A stretch of DNA of 64,000 nt from Obelidium mucronatum (GCA_025765595.1 JAIVFH010000003.1:372001-436000); one strand, 5' to 3'. Counted from the stretch's first letter, positions 1 through 10,427 are shown. Notes: a model not told the origin generated them from the sequence alone. A program made the numbers and translations.

Positions 1-772
1 CAGGCTGTTGTGGTGGTGCAGTGTTGGTTGAAGACGCCTGAGGGATAGGGGATGATGTGGCAGATAGTGGTGTTCCTGTCACTTCAGATGCAAGGGTGCT
101 GAGAATCGAATCAGTGCGGGCAGTAACTGATGAACCAGAAATCGCCGAGATATCGTTTTGCGGCATTTTGAAATCTGAAAGGAGAAGAGATTGCATCATT
201 TGCTCATCAGACGAAGAATTTGAGGAGACATTTCGAGTATCTTGCGCACCTCCATCGGCAGCATTTGCAGCGTCCGCATTGTCGTACAGCGAAAAAGCAA
301 ATGGCGAGAATGAATACGGAGTGTAGAGAGCTTGAATGTGGGTGTTAGTGGTGGAAGGCGCGAGTCACGAAGACGCACCTTCATCGTAGCGACGCGGCGA
401 CGTGCCGTTAGTGACTTTCCGCGAAAACAGGTACTCCATCAGCTGGTCCAGGTTGTACCGCGAGCACGTGCAGTAGGCGGTCGCGCGCGGCAGACTGTCC
501 TTGTTGACGCGCCGCAGAAACTCCTCCTTCTGGGTCGTTTTGTATGCGGCCTGCTGCTGCATCTGCAGCGCCTGGTGCGCCTCGTCGGCGTCGTCGTCGG
601 CGTCCGCGGGAAACAGCACCTGCTTCTGCGACGTCTTCGTCGTGCGCTTCGGCTGCCGCGCGCTGGCATTCGCCGCCGGCCCGGGCGCGGCCGCCGCAGC
701 CGCAGCCGCCGCCGCCGGGATCGCGAGCACCGCGTCGTGCGCGTGCGTCGGCACCCGCTGGTAGCTGTGCAT
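1..772 (-). CDS. DUF155 / Rmd1-Rmd8 family protein, N-terminal part (cut by window start)
   Basis: The N-terminal portion of a DUF155 protein, the fungal Rmd1/Rmd8 and animal RMND1 family. Yeast members are named for a role in meiotic nuclear division; RMND1 is mitochondrial. Exon 1 runs 772-379, a 48-nt GT-AG intron spans 378-331, and exon 2 is open from 330 to the window edge. The family signature is visible: RTTKTSQKQVLFP, then ATAYCTCSRYNLDQLMEYL, then RRYDEALYTPYSF across the splice junction. Before the domain is an alanine run (about residues 20-30) in very GC-rich DNA; after it comes a Ser/Thr/Asn-rich linker. The C-terminal part and any membrane anchor lie outside the window, so Rmd1 and Rmd8 cannot be told apart. 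The start codon is 37 bp from the divergent MND1 start. Confidence 0.75.
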
Positions 773-809
773 TCGGTGCTTTTATTGGAGAAAAAATAAA
801 ATAAATTAA
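773..809. promoter_or_regulatory. 37-bp divergent intergenic region, DUF155 gene / MND1
   Basis: Only 37 bp separate the two start codons, and the interval is almost purely A/T. Both 5' UTRs and core promoters must overlap it or extend into the opposite gene. It is inferred to be a bidirectional promoter; no specific factor site was recognised. Confidence 0.4.
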
Positions 810-2329
810 ATGGTGCGTCCGACTCATCACTCTCTCACTGGACACTGCTGACAACACACACAGTCGACAGGCCGCAAGAAGCCGCTTTCGCAAGCTGAAA
901 AGTCGGCAAAGCTGCTGGAGCTGTTCCACGAGTCCGTACGTAGCTTGTTGTTTGTGCGCTTGCTTGGCCACTGTGCTAAACACACACACACACCATACAC
1001 ACAAACGCACACAGCGCGATGTCTGGGCTTTAAAGGTTAATGCCGCTCCATCCTGACCATCCATCCATCCATCCATTCCATCGATGACTTGCATTCAAAC
1101 CAAACACGGAGAGGCGTATTCCTTTATTATCTTCATGGCTCGATTGATGATTGCTTTTGCGCGTGCGCGTGTGCGCGTGGATTCGAATACTGGATTCTCA
1201 TTATTTCCGCCTGCGCGACCGCTTCCATGAACAGTCTGTTTGCGCGTTAAATCTGTCCGCATCACCCCCGTTAAGAGTTCTCCTATTCCAGCAATTTCAA
1301 AAATTATTCATTATTCACGATGCGCCCTACATTATGTCAATTTTCTCATTGTTTTTATTGCAATTTTCGGCCATAGGATATTGAAAGAGCTGGATCAAAA
1401 GAAAAGGGAATTGGTAACTATGATTACGAAAAAAAAAGTACAGCGACTGACTTGACGCATCTGCTTATACTTTCAAGTGTCAAATACGGTCAAGGACATC
1501 TTGGATATGCTTGTGGTGCATCTCTTTTTTTGTTTTTTTGATCATTTTAAATCATTTTGATTGCTGAATCTATTCTTCTTAAAGAGTGACGGCCTAGTTA
1601 CAATGGAAAAGATTGGTATATCCAATTATTACTGGTCATTCCCTGGTGCGGCAGCCGCGGCGGTATGTTGAAAACGCGTTATTCCATCTTTTGTTGACCC
1701 CATCCATCAATGCTTTTTTTTTATCATTATAATTATGGCCCGTAGAAAAAGCGACAACTCGATGATCTCGAGAGCGAAGTTGTTTCTGCAAAGGTATAAT
1801 GTCGTTGTTTGTAAAAATTTTCTCTTTTTTCCTCCTTTTTTTTTTCTTTGAATAACAAAACTAAATCTCTCCCATACGACTGCAGAGACGGAAAGAGGAA
1901 CTATCAAAGGAGATCGAAGCAGCGAAAGAAGGTCGTGAGGATACTGTAAGCATTTTTTTGTTCGTTTCTAGAATCCACCCTCACTTTATTTTTTTTTTTC
2001 AAAAGGATGACAGACAGCAATTGATGGCACAAGTTAAGGAAGCGCAATCTCGTCAGCAAGGTTTAAAAGCGGAATTGGCGCAATTCGTAGACTGTGATCC
2101 AGCAATGATTGAGGGAAAAGGTGTGTATGTGATCTCTTTTGCTTAGATCTGTTAATTTTGGAGTTGTCTGCTTTCAGAGAAAGCTGCCATTGTCGCCAGA
2201 GATGCCGCAAATCGTTGGACAGATAATATTTTCAATCTTCAGTCATATTGCCGCGACAAGTACAGCATGGCGCCTGCTGATTTCTGCCGAGCATTTGGTA
2301 TTCCGGAAGATTTGGATAGCTTGGCATGA
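810..2329 (+). CDS. MND1: Meiotic nuclear division protein 1 (Mnd1)
   Basis: Partner of Hop2; the Hop2-Mnd1 complex stimulates Dmc1/Rad51 strand invasion in meiotic recombination. Ten exons rebuild a 207-residue protein, close to the roughly 205 of human MND1: 810-812, 864-935, 1015-1035, 1377-1413, 1478-1515, 1585-1662, 1746-1793, 1886-1945, 2006-2120 and 2178-2329. Exon 1 is the ATG alone and exon 3 is a 21-nt microexon. The winged-helix region has LFHESRDVWALK, SKEKGI and IGISNYYWSFPG. A coiled coil covers about residues 84-155, and the C-terminal motif is AANRWTDNIF followed by AFGIPEDLD. All junctions are phase-consistent GT-AG. Identification is firm because every conserved block falls in order. 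The 341-nt fourth-exon-preceding intron (1036-1376) is unusually long for this window. Confidence 0.93.
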
Positions 2330-2424
2330 GACCAATAATTGTGAAAGAATTGACGAAAAATGGTGTTGTATTTGCATTCTTGACAGTAAAAAAGAAACAC
2401 GATAGTTATTTTTTTTTTTGTGCT

Positions 2425-2990
2425 TCATACATTGAAACTGATCTTGCAACCACAACTACTCTCCGCTTTGGGATTCCCAACAACTTGAAAAGAGCTTCCA
2501 ATCAATTCTTCGACAAACTCCAATGTGCTTCCATGACATAAATCCAACGAGATCTTATCAACCACAACCTTTGCGCCATCCTTTTCAAAGATCCTGTCAG
2601 TTTGTGTGCTGCGATCAATACTTTCGTTGTCAGTCAAGGGAGGTAGTCAACTCACACGTCCTCTTCTGGGTTCACTTCTTTGGTCAGACCCATCACATAC
2701 TGATATCCATGACAACCACCGCTATCGACACTTATCCGGAACGCCTGCGGCACTGCTGTTGACCCTCCTTTTGAATTGATAAAGTTGATGCGCTGCCCAA
2801 AGTTGTTTTAAAAAACAAATAAAAGGTTGATGCGGGGTTGTGCATTACTAAGCACCTTTGCAGCACTGTCGGCGACATGGATGACCTGCGGCGTATTGGG
2901 ATCGGCAGTGTAATATCTGAGCTGCACACTTCTTGGACGCATTGAAGTGAACGCCTGGAACAGCGTCGGTCGGGACACAAGCTTTTGCAT
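2425..2990 (-). CDS. ISCA2: Iron-sulfur cluster assembly A-type protein, mitochondrial (ISCA2 / Isa2)
   Basis: A-type Fe-S scaffold needed for late mitochondrial [4Fe-4S] assembly together with ISCA1 and IBA57. Three exons: 2990-2856, 2792-2656 and 2593-2425. The first ~30 residues are rich in Arg, Ser and Gln with few acidic residues, consistent with a mitochondrial presequence. The body has ADSAAKRI, then RISVDSGGCHGYQYVMGL, FEKDGAKVVVD, SSFQVVGNP and SSCGCKISF. The three conserved cysteines, one in GGCHGY and two in SCGC, are intact. The FEKDGAKVVVD and SSFQVVGNP blocks favour ISCA2 over ISCA1. It is convergent with MND1, whose stop lies 95 bp away. Confidence 0.88.
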
Positions 2991-3076
2991 TATTATGTTG
3001 ATTTGATTTTTTATTTCAGGTATTTATTTTATTATAATAAACTTTGAAAGAACTATTTATTTGCTGCTTCCAAGTT

Positions 3077-4506
3077 TTACCCCATTGGAGAAAAGTCAAA
3101 TGGTCTCATAATTCGACAGTGCATGTTATTCAACATGCGCACTGGAAAATAAAAAGAAAGAAAGAAAGAAAAAAGAGACATTAATTGTCACAAAGAATGA
3201 ATGAACGAAAACAACGAACCTGTGTTATAGGAAGTTTTGTTCCACCCTTCAATCTCCCAAGCCTTTTCTCTCATTTCTTTACGAACATAAAGGTTTCTGA
3301 TAAATACAAGAAACCTCAGGTTAATTCTTCAAATTAAGTCCAAAAACCAAGAGGGTACACATACGGATAAGCCCACATCTACAAGAATCCCAATTAACGT
3401 CAACAAAAAGAGAAATCAAATTGAAAGTAGCTTACATGATGAACAACGTGCAGGTCACCAATCTGTGAGAACCAGGCACCAACAGGCTTCACAAACTTCT
3501 TACGAGCCAACAATCCCTTCTGCCTGTTTTTTTTTTTTTTTTTGGTTCCCCGCAAGTTTTAGAGGTGGGAAGAAAAACCACAAACGCTACGCCCTTTTTG
3601 GCGGGTATTCTCACCACTCAATCTTCCATTCAAGCAACCGGCCTGGCTTCAAATTGTAAGTTCTCAGCTCATAAATACCGCCCAACTTTTGTGGTTCTGC
3701 GGTATACCAAAAATCAAATTCAAGCATTATTTGATTTTCGCGAGAGGTGATCATTGGTCGAAGAGACTTCATGAACTGGTTTCTCAAGGGATCGGTTGCT
3801 CGAAGATCCATGCTACCATCGTACCCGGGGTAATTATCGTATTGCCAAATGTGAACTGCAAACCAAAAATATATGTATATACATCATGATGTAGATATGA
3901 TAGTTTGAGACACAAACATCAACCGCCAACAGAATTAAAAACGAGGGCAAACGCACCAACTTGGTCAAGCTTGCCAATATCCGTGTGCCAAGAACCAAAC
4001 AGCTTCATTTTATAGTTTGGATCGGCAGAGACTTTTGGGTAGTAGTCCGAGCTGCAAGAATCATCGTTAAGAATACGGAGGAGGGACTACTGGAATAAAA
4101 AAAAGACTATAACGTACATGAGACCAACATAGTCGTCCCAGGCTTCGGGCTTGACGTTGTGGACTAGGGCGGGTTTGTGTGATTTTAGTTTGGGTGGATG
4201 GGTGGAGGCAGGTTCGAAGCACGAAACACCAAAACACGCACTCATCATTTCGTGCACGTATTTGCCGCGGCCGGCGACCTTCGACTGCGAATCTTCAAAG
4301 TGCGTTTCGTTGAGCGCATCGTCGTCGCCGCGCAGAAACGAGCCGAGCAGCGACTTCTTCGGCGGCGGCGGCGGCGCGCTGCCCGACGCGAAGCCCAGGC
4401 GGCCGCCGCGGCCGACGGCGGCGGCGAGCTGCGCGGCCTTCGCGGCGCCGCGCGGCAGCGAAAACACGCGCGGCGCCGCAGAAAAGTGTCTGCGCAAAAT
4501 GTGCAT
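3077..4506 (-). CDS. NIPSNAP: NIPSNAP family mitochondrial protein
   Basis: Member of the NIPSNAP family: mitochondrial proteins with two ferredoxin-like alpha/beta-barrel domains, linked in animals to mitophagy signalling. At least six coding exons. The N-terminus (about residues 1-60) is Arg/Ala-rich and GC-rich, like a mitochondrial presequence. Conserved blocks in order: VHNVKPEAWDDYVGL, the GSWHTDIGKLDQ region, VHIWQYDNYPGY, LEFDFWYTAEP, GGIYELRTYNLKPGRLLEW, GAWFSQIGDLHVVHHMWAYP and a final RIMRPFDFSPMG. The residues MWAYP are encoded by a 14-nt microexon (3378-3365). The downstream stop is unambiguous. Subfamily assignment (NIPSNAP1/2 or 3) was not attempted. Confidence 0.88.
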
Positions 4507-4543
4507 TTTTCGTAGAAATAAAATAGAATAGAAAGTGCCACAT

Positions 4544-5687
4544 TCATTTCGTCTTCAACACACTCGCCACGTACTCGTCCACCCCGCCCTCAAGCAGCTT
4601 GATGCCCCTGTCCTGCACCACATACACCGTCGACGAAAACCGAGACACAAAATACTGGTCGTGGCTGACAACAACGATTGCCGCGCTGTTCTCCTGCAGC
4701 GCCTCAAGCATCGCCTCGATCGTGTCCATGTCAAGATGATTCGTCGGCTCATCAAGAACAATCAGGTTCTTTCCACCAAACACCTCAAGCGCTACTGCCA
4801 CACGCACACGCTGGCCCCCACTGAACCCACCCAAGGCCCTTGTTGCAATCCCTCCTACTCCAAACCCACCTAAATGAGCGCGCAACTCCTGCTCCGCGAC
4901 TCCTGGATGGGCTTCCTTCATTAAATCCAATGGTGTCTTGTCAAGAGGTAGTCGCGTAGTTAAATCCTGAGAAATGTGGGCGATTCGGATCTTTGGATGA
5001 TGCGAGACGCGTCCAACGGTTGGATTTTGAGATCCAATCATTAATTTGACCAATGTCGACTTTCCTTCTCCATTCGCTCCCACGATTCCAATGTGATCTC
5101 CCATTTGAATGTTGAGCGTGATTTTGGTTAGAATCTCCGGTCCTGCTTTTGAATACTGAAATGATGCTTGCTCCATTTCAACCAAGGCCGACTTGTTTCG
5201 TAAAGGCTCTGGTTCAGGAATAGACCACTGAAAACAAAAGTTGAACATTGATGTTGCACCCTAAAATTTCAACAAAAACACGTTGACATACATTCGGGGC
5301 TGCATCACCAGAGTCGAGTTCAACGCCCAACCGGGATGTCAAAAAGTATCCTTCCATGTCACGATTGAGCTTAAATTTGTGCCCTTTTGCATTCACCTCC
5401 AAACCAAACCGTTCATCCAGTTTTTTTTGCCGAGATTTAACCATCCCAAGTTTCTTGTCATCACCCGTCTTTTTCGCGTGTCGAAGACCATCTTGGATAC
5501 TTTTTTCGATATGAGCTCGTTTTTTCTCCAACGCGTCTTGGCGCTTTTCATCTCTCTTCTGCTTATCTTCTTGATTCGTTACAAATTCATCGTAATTTCC
5601 AACATGGTAGGTCTGCAATAGGAAAAAAAACAGTTAGTGTCAAGCGCCACTAAAAAAAACCCCGTCTCCAACAACGGCAGATGCCAA

Positions 5688-5721
<34 letters not shown>

Positions 5722-7304
5722 GACTAAATCTTCACCAAGATACTCACCAATTTGAAATTGCGCATTTCAATAATTTCTTCAACAGTAGCGTTCAAAAATT
5801 GTCGATCATGGCTTACGATTAACAAGGTTACTGAATCCAACGTTGTCAAGTATTTTTGCAGCCACAAAATGGCTGGTAAATCAAGGTGGTTGGTAGGTTC
5901 ATCAAGAAGAAGAATATCCGGTTCCAAGAAGAGCGCTTGGGCAAGAGCAACTCGTATCTTCCATCCACCGGAAAGTTGCTTAAGAGGGCCATCTTGCCAC
6001 GCAGTAGAAAATCCCAGACCTTTCAATACTTTACGCGCCTTTGATTCAGAAGCAGCTGAGTCAAACTAGGTATGAACATAATTTGCAATGATGAGAACAC
6101 ATGTGAAATTCAATTTTGCCAGTTACATTTTTCAGATTCGCGTACAAGTTTTCAAGGTATCCAAGGATGAGTAGCGGAGCAGCATCGATTTCAGATTCTG
6201 TAATAGCTTCTTGGTGTTGATTTTTTGTCTCTGCGACACGTCTTTCCAGCTCTACAAGTTCCCTTCTGGCCTCATGACCCCTTGCTCCACTTCTCTTGAT
6301 TGCGAGTTTTCGCATGGTTTCAGTGTCGGATTCCAGTGTTTTTAGCGTCATGTATCGAACGGCCTGTGCCATACTGCTCGGGTCATGTGCTTCTTGTGCC
6401 TTTTGCAAAACTACAATAACGCACAGATGCTGTCAATACGAACTAATAGAAACAGAAAAAACACAAATTGCTTACCATCCAACTCCTCTTTCCAATTCGC
6501 AACTTTGCGTTCCGCATCCATCACAACATCCAACACCCGAGTTTCAGTGCTTACATCCTCCAACTGCTCCACACAAAGAATCTTTAGGTTCAAAGGAAAA
6601 CCAATCAGAGATCCTGTACTCATACAATTCAATAGAGTCGATTTTCCCACACCGTTCCTTCCAATCAAGCCATAGCGAACACCCTGAAACAACTTCAAAT
6701 GGGCATCTTGAAGAATGGTTGAATTATTGATCGTGATGTTGACGCCTTTGAGATCGACATCATTGGAAAGGGTTTCAAGAGTGTCCTTGTGAAAGCGAGA
6801 TTGAATGGATGTGGCCACAAGTTCGAACTTTGCTGGTAATGAGGGTGATGCTGATGATGCAATAGGGGGCACGTTTGGTGCAGAGCTGTCACCGCCTTCT
6901 GAATCAGCTGGCTTTTGAGTCTTTTGAGTGAGAGAAGCCAGTTTGGCTTTCCGCGCGGCTACCGAGCCTTTTTTGGTGGATGCTGCTGGTGGTGGTGGGG
7001 AAGTCACTGCCGCCATAGGCGCTGCTGTTTGTTTACTTGATGCATTTGGAACAGCATTGCGACCTTTTGCGTTCGATTCTTTTGATTCTTTTGAAGACCC
7101 TTGATCGTTGTCTTGGGCCAGTTCAAGGCGTTGAAAGAATACATTCAAATCTCCAACGTTAAGGTCAACAAGAAACGCTTCGGTAGCATCCCGGATTTCA
7201 TCAAAGCTTGTGCAATCTCCGATCAGCATTTGAATCATTGTCAGTACATCGCTGTCGCTGTCTTTTGGAAGCGATGTGAGGAATCGCTCTTGCAATGATG
7301 GCAT
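4544..7304 (-). CDS. ABC-F family ATPase, GCN20/ABCF3-like
   Basis: A soluble twin-cassette ABC protein without membrane segments. GCN20-type ABC-F proteins act on ribosomes and, with Gcn1, on Gcn2 activation; that role is inferred here. Roughly 800 residues. Start chosen at the ATG for MPSLQERF (7304). An N-terminal helical region (about residues 1-75) precedes an Ala/Ser/Pro-rich linker. Cassette 1 has Walker A GRNGVGKST, signature LSGGW and Walker B DILLLDEPTNHLDLP. Cassette 2 has GANGEGKST, FSGGQR and LIVLDEPTNHLDM with the switch histidine in VVSHDQYF. Between them lies a Lys/Glu-rich linker. One intron (5747-5613) carries a 30-nt G tract on the coding strand. Whether it is the GCN20 orthologue or a fungal paralogue is open. 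Confidence 0.87.
5690..5719. repeat. C30 homopolymer (G30 on the coding strand) in an ABC-F intron
   Basis: Thirty consecutive C on the + strand inside a 135-nt intron of the minus-strand ABC-F gene. The pre-mRNA would carry thirty G, which can form a quadruplex. The length may be unreliable because homopolymers are error-prone. Confidence 0.95.
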
Positions 7305-7471
7305 TTTCAGGGAACTTTTCTTCTTGATTTCGGGTTCAAACAAATTCAACTTCTCTTGCTTGAACTCCCACGGAATTATAAAGAAAGGGAAGTAATTGCA
7401 ATATTTAACAGCTGCAGACTTGACAGCCAGCTCTTTTGAATTATCTTTGCTGTAAACATAAACCCATAAAA

Positions 7472-8020
7472 ATGGCCCGTCATCACCCAGACCTAATCTT
7501 TTGCCGCAAACAACCTGGAATCGGTGAGTGCAAAAGCAAGATATATCCAAGGAACGCTAAACCAACAGTATCAAATCAGCAATTGGCCGTCTATGTGAGA
7601 AGCACGATGGTATCTGTGTTATTTGCGATTCGTATGTACGTCCTGCGGATATGGTTCGCATCTGTGACGAATGCAACTATGGCTCGTTCCAAGGACGTTG
7701 CATTATATGCGGAAATGCCGGTATCAGTGATGCATATTACTGCAAGGAGTGTGTGACTTTGGAGAAGGATGTGAGTGGTTTTGCTTGACACAGTTTGCCG
7801 TCCGCAGTTGTTAATGTATGCAACCGCAACCCTCGCCTGAATGATAAAACCCAATAGCGAGACGGATGTCCTAAAATTGTAAACCTGGGAAGCGCGAAAA
7901 CGGATTTGTTTTACGAACGGAAGAAGTGCGTTCTTGTTTTTTTCGATTGTATGGATCATATCACTGGTGTAAACCAAGCGTCTTTGTACAACTAGATTCG
8001 GGTTTAAAGGGAAACAATAG
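7472..8020 (+). CDS. PHF5A: Splicing factor 3B subunit PHF5A / Rds3
   Basis: Small subunit of the SF3b complex in the U2 snRNP, sitting beside SF3B1 at the branch-site pocket. Three exons of about 110 residues match the family end to end: [75 protein letters not shown] and [17 protein letters not shown], ending FKGKQ. The final intron interrupts a Lys codon (AA|A) and ends in CTAG. The knotted zinc-finger cysteines are present except one: the CEKC of human and yeast proteins reads CEKH here, so one zinc ligand appears to be histidine. The gene is divergent from the ABC-F gene across 167 bp. An AATAAA follows the stop by about 45 nt. Confidence 0.93.
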
Positions 8021-8066
8021 TCGTATGCCAGTGCTCAAGAGTCAAGACCTCCAACATTCGTGTGGC

Positions 8067-8072
8067 AATAAA
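8067..8072 (+). terminator. AATAAA polyadenylation signal, PHF5A
   Basis: Canonical hexamer about 45 nt after the PHF5A stop codon. The cleavage site itself cannot be seen. Confidence 0.55.
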
Positions 8073-8241
8073 CTTGTAGTTACCTTGAGTGAAAAAATAT
8101 GGATGGAAGTATAAATTGACAATCGACTGGAAGTAATGTGTCGTTTTATTATTGCCAGTGCTCTTGACGGAGTTCTGAAGAAATGAAACAATGAATTGTC
8201 ACACAAAGACTCACAAAGAAAAAACTACTCTTGAAAAAACA

Positions 8242-8694
8242 TGTCTGAGCTCAAACACCAGAAGCTAGTTCAACTTAACGAACGCTTGAAATTGGAAGAC
8301 GAGCTTCCACGTGTCAAAGTCAGCGAAGCTGCTAAGGCGTAAGTTAATACTTTCGTGAAAACTTTCACGCGCCGGTGGACCCTTCGCTTTTAGAAGCAAT
8401 TATCTCGATCGAAGCGCTCTACAATCTGCGATCTGTGTTTTTATTTTGTGTTTCGATTATCTTACGTTTGGTTTCTATCGAATAGTATGATCCAGTATGT
8501 CTTAAATACTCCAGACCCACTTACCCAACCAACGAAGCCAGAGTTTGTGGCCGAAAACCAGTTCACTAAGCAAGCGTACGTGTATATTTATCTTTATTCT
8601 GGCGTTTCCTCAACATACTTACCGCTTCAATACTCATACAACCACCCACGAACCTATTCCGCAACACAGTAAAGGCGGTTGTGTCTTAGTGTGA
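8242..8694 (+). CDS. Heterotrimeric G protein gamma subunit (Ste18-like)
   Basis: Gamma subunit that pairs with G-beta and anchors the dimer to membranes. Three exons give 70 residues with matching phases (GC|T at both junctions). The N-terminal half, MSELKHQKLVQLNERLKLE, followed by ELPRVKVSEAAKAMIQYV, is the usual amphipathic helix; NTPDPLTQP is the conserved loop before the tail. The protein ends GGCVLV, a CaaX box for prenylation. Fungal gammas often have a second cysteine just before the CaaX cysteine for palmitoylation; here it is glycine. The last exon is only about 25 nt long and is easily missed. The gene lies between PHF5A and DRG1 on the same strand. Confidence 0.82.
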
Positions 8695-8791
8695 TTTTCA
8701 ATCATTATCACATCTCTATTATGTTTTGCGTGAATACAGTTTTGCCATAATTTTTTATTTTATTTTTTTTTCATTTTTTCGAAAGTCAAAG

Positions 8792-10415
8792 ATGTCCACC
8801 ATCATTGATGTAATGTGCACTACCGATCGATTGCAACGCTTGCGCTAACTACATCTCAATACGTCATTCTCTTTAGAAAATCAAAGACATCGAGGCCGAA
8901 ATGGCCAAGGTACTTGATTTAGAAGTTTTTTGTACCCCAATAAGAAGAAAACTCATGAGGTTGTATAGACGCAAAAAAACAAAGCAACCTCTTACCACTT
9001 GGGTACATTGAAAGCCAAGCTTGCGAAACTCAGAAGAGAGCTGCTTACTCCAACAGCCGGCGGTGGTGGCGGTGCTGGAGTTGGATTTGATGTTGCCAAA
9101 ACGGTGTGTTGTTTGCAAACGTAATCGTTTCATTCTTACGGCGATTGTGATTTTTTGATCAGGGAGTTGCTCGTGTCGGATTCGTGGGATTCCCATCCGT
9201 TGGAAAAAGGTATTTGGGTGTTTGTGCCCCCTGTTGCAAAGCACATTGACCGAATTCGTTACAGTACTCTCATGTCCAAGATTACTGGAACCCATTCTGA
9301 AGTCGGTGCATACGAATTCACAACTTTGACAGTAAGCCAGCGATTCAATATTTGTTCGGGCAGTCTCTTATATTGGGTTTCCAGACAGTTCCAGGTGTTA
9401 TTCAATACAAGGGTGCAAAGATTCAAATGCTTGATTTGCCTGGTATCATTGAAGGTGCCAAGGATGGTAAAGGTCGTGGTCGTCAGGTTATTGCCGTTGC
9501 CCGTACTTGCAGTTTGATCTTCATTGTCTTGGATGTTTTGAAACCACTCGGAGACAAGAAGATTATTGAGCGTGAATTAGAAGGATTCGGAATCAGATTG
9601 AACAAGCAACCTCCTCCCATCTACTTCAAGAAGAAGGAAAAGGGTGGTGTGAATGTGACTTCAACTGTTTCTTTGACACATTTGGATTCCGACGCTGTTA
9701 AGGCTATCTTGTCTGAATACAGAATTCACAATGCGGATGTGTCTTTCAAGGCGGATTGCACGGCCGATGATTTGATTGACGTGATTGAAGGGTACTTTTT
9801 ATCACTTGTTTGATGAAATGGGTTTTTTGACTGTCGCATCTCCAGAAACCGTATTTACATTCCTTGCATCTATGTGCTCAACAAGATTGATCAAATCTCT
9901 ATTGAAGAGCTCGACATTGTGTACCGTATTCCACACTCTATTCCAATCTCTGCTCACCATGGGTGGAACTTTGATGATTTATTGGAGAAGGTAATTTTGC
10001 TTTTCATTGAAGAAGGACCAAAAGTCTCTGAAACTTGTGTATAGATGTGGGAATACCTGGATCTTGCCCGAATTTACACCAAGGTTTGTATTAAACTCAG
10101 TAAAACGGAACCCATATCTGACTCTTAAAGAAATTCAGCCAAAGGGACAGTTACCGGACTACAGTGCGCCAGTCGTTATCAAGAAGAGTGAAGCTAGTAT
10201 TGAAAAGTTCTGTAACACTATTCACAAGGCTATTTTGAAGGAGTTTAAACATGCTCTGGTGTGGGGTTCTTCTGCCAAGCACCAACCGCAGAAAGTTGGT
10301 GAGTGCTATGTGGAAGGCGTACTCTGCTGAGATTTCTCTGATGTGACTTTTGTTTCCAGGAAAGGAGCACATTTTGGGAGATGAAGATGTTGTTCAAATT
10401 ATCAAGAAGACTTAA
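8792..10415 (+). CDS. DRG1: Developmentally regulated GTP-binding protein 1 (DRG1 / Rbg1)
   Basis: Translation-associated Obg-family GTPase that works with the DFRP1/Tma46 partner on stalled ribosomes. Multiple short exons; the first coding exon is only 18 nt (8792-8809, MSTIID). Seen in order: the N-terminal helix [18 protein letters not shown], a glycine-rich loop, G1 GFPSVGKST (split by an intron), the switch region YEFTTLT, G3 DLPGIIEG, the DRG hallmark [18 protein letters not shown], the S5D2L-like insert, G4 NKID in the exon around 9880, and a C-terminal TGS domain with [13 protein letters not shown] and [17 protein letters not shown]. It ends IIKKT. The match to DRG1 rather than DRG2 rests on the GEGFDVAKTGDAR-like and PKGQLPDY segments. 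Confidence 0.92.
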
Positions 10416-10427
10416 ATGCCAAATTTA

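Noticed and set aside
4151..4531. Plus-strand 126-codon frame
   Set aside because: Antisense to the GC-rich presequence of NIPSNAP, which has clear homology on the other strand.
7591..7977. 128-codon minus-strand frame
   Set aside because: Antisense to PHF5A exons, which are conserved residue by residue.
8873..9295. 140-codon minus-strand frame
   Set aside because: Antisense to DRG1 exons with conserved GTPase motifs.
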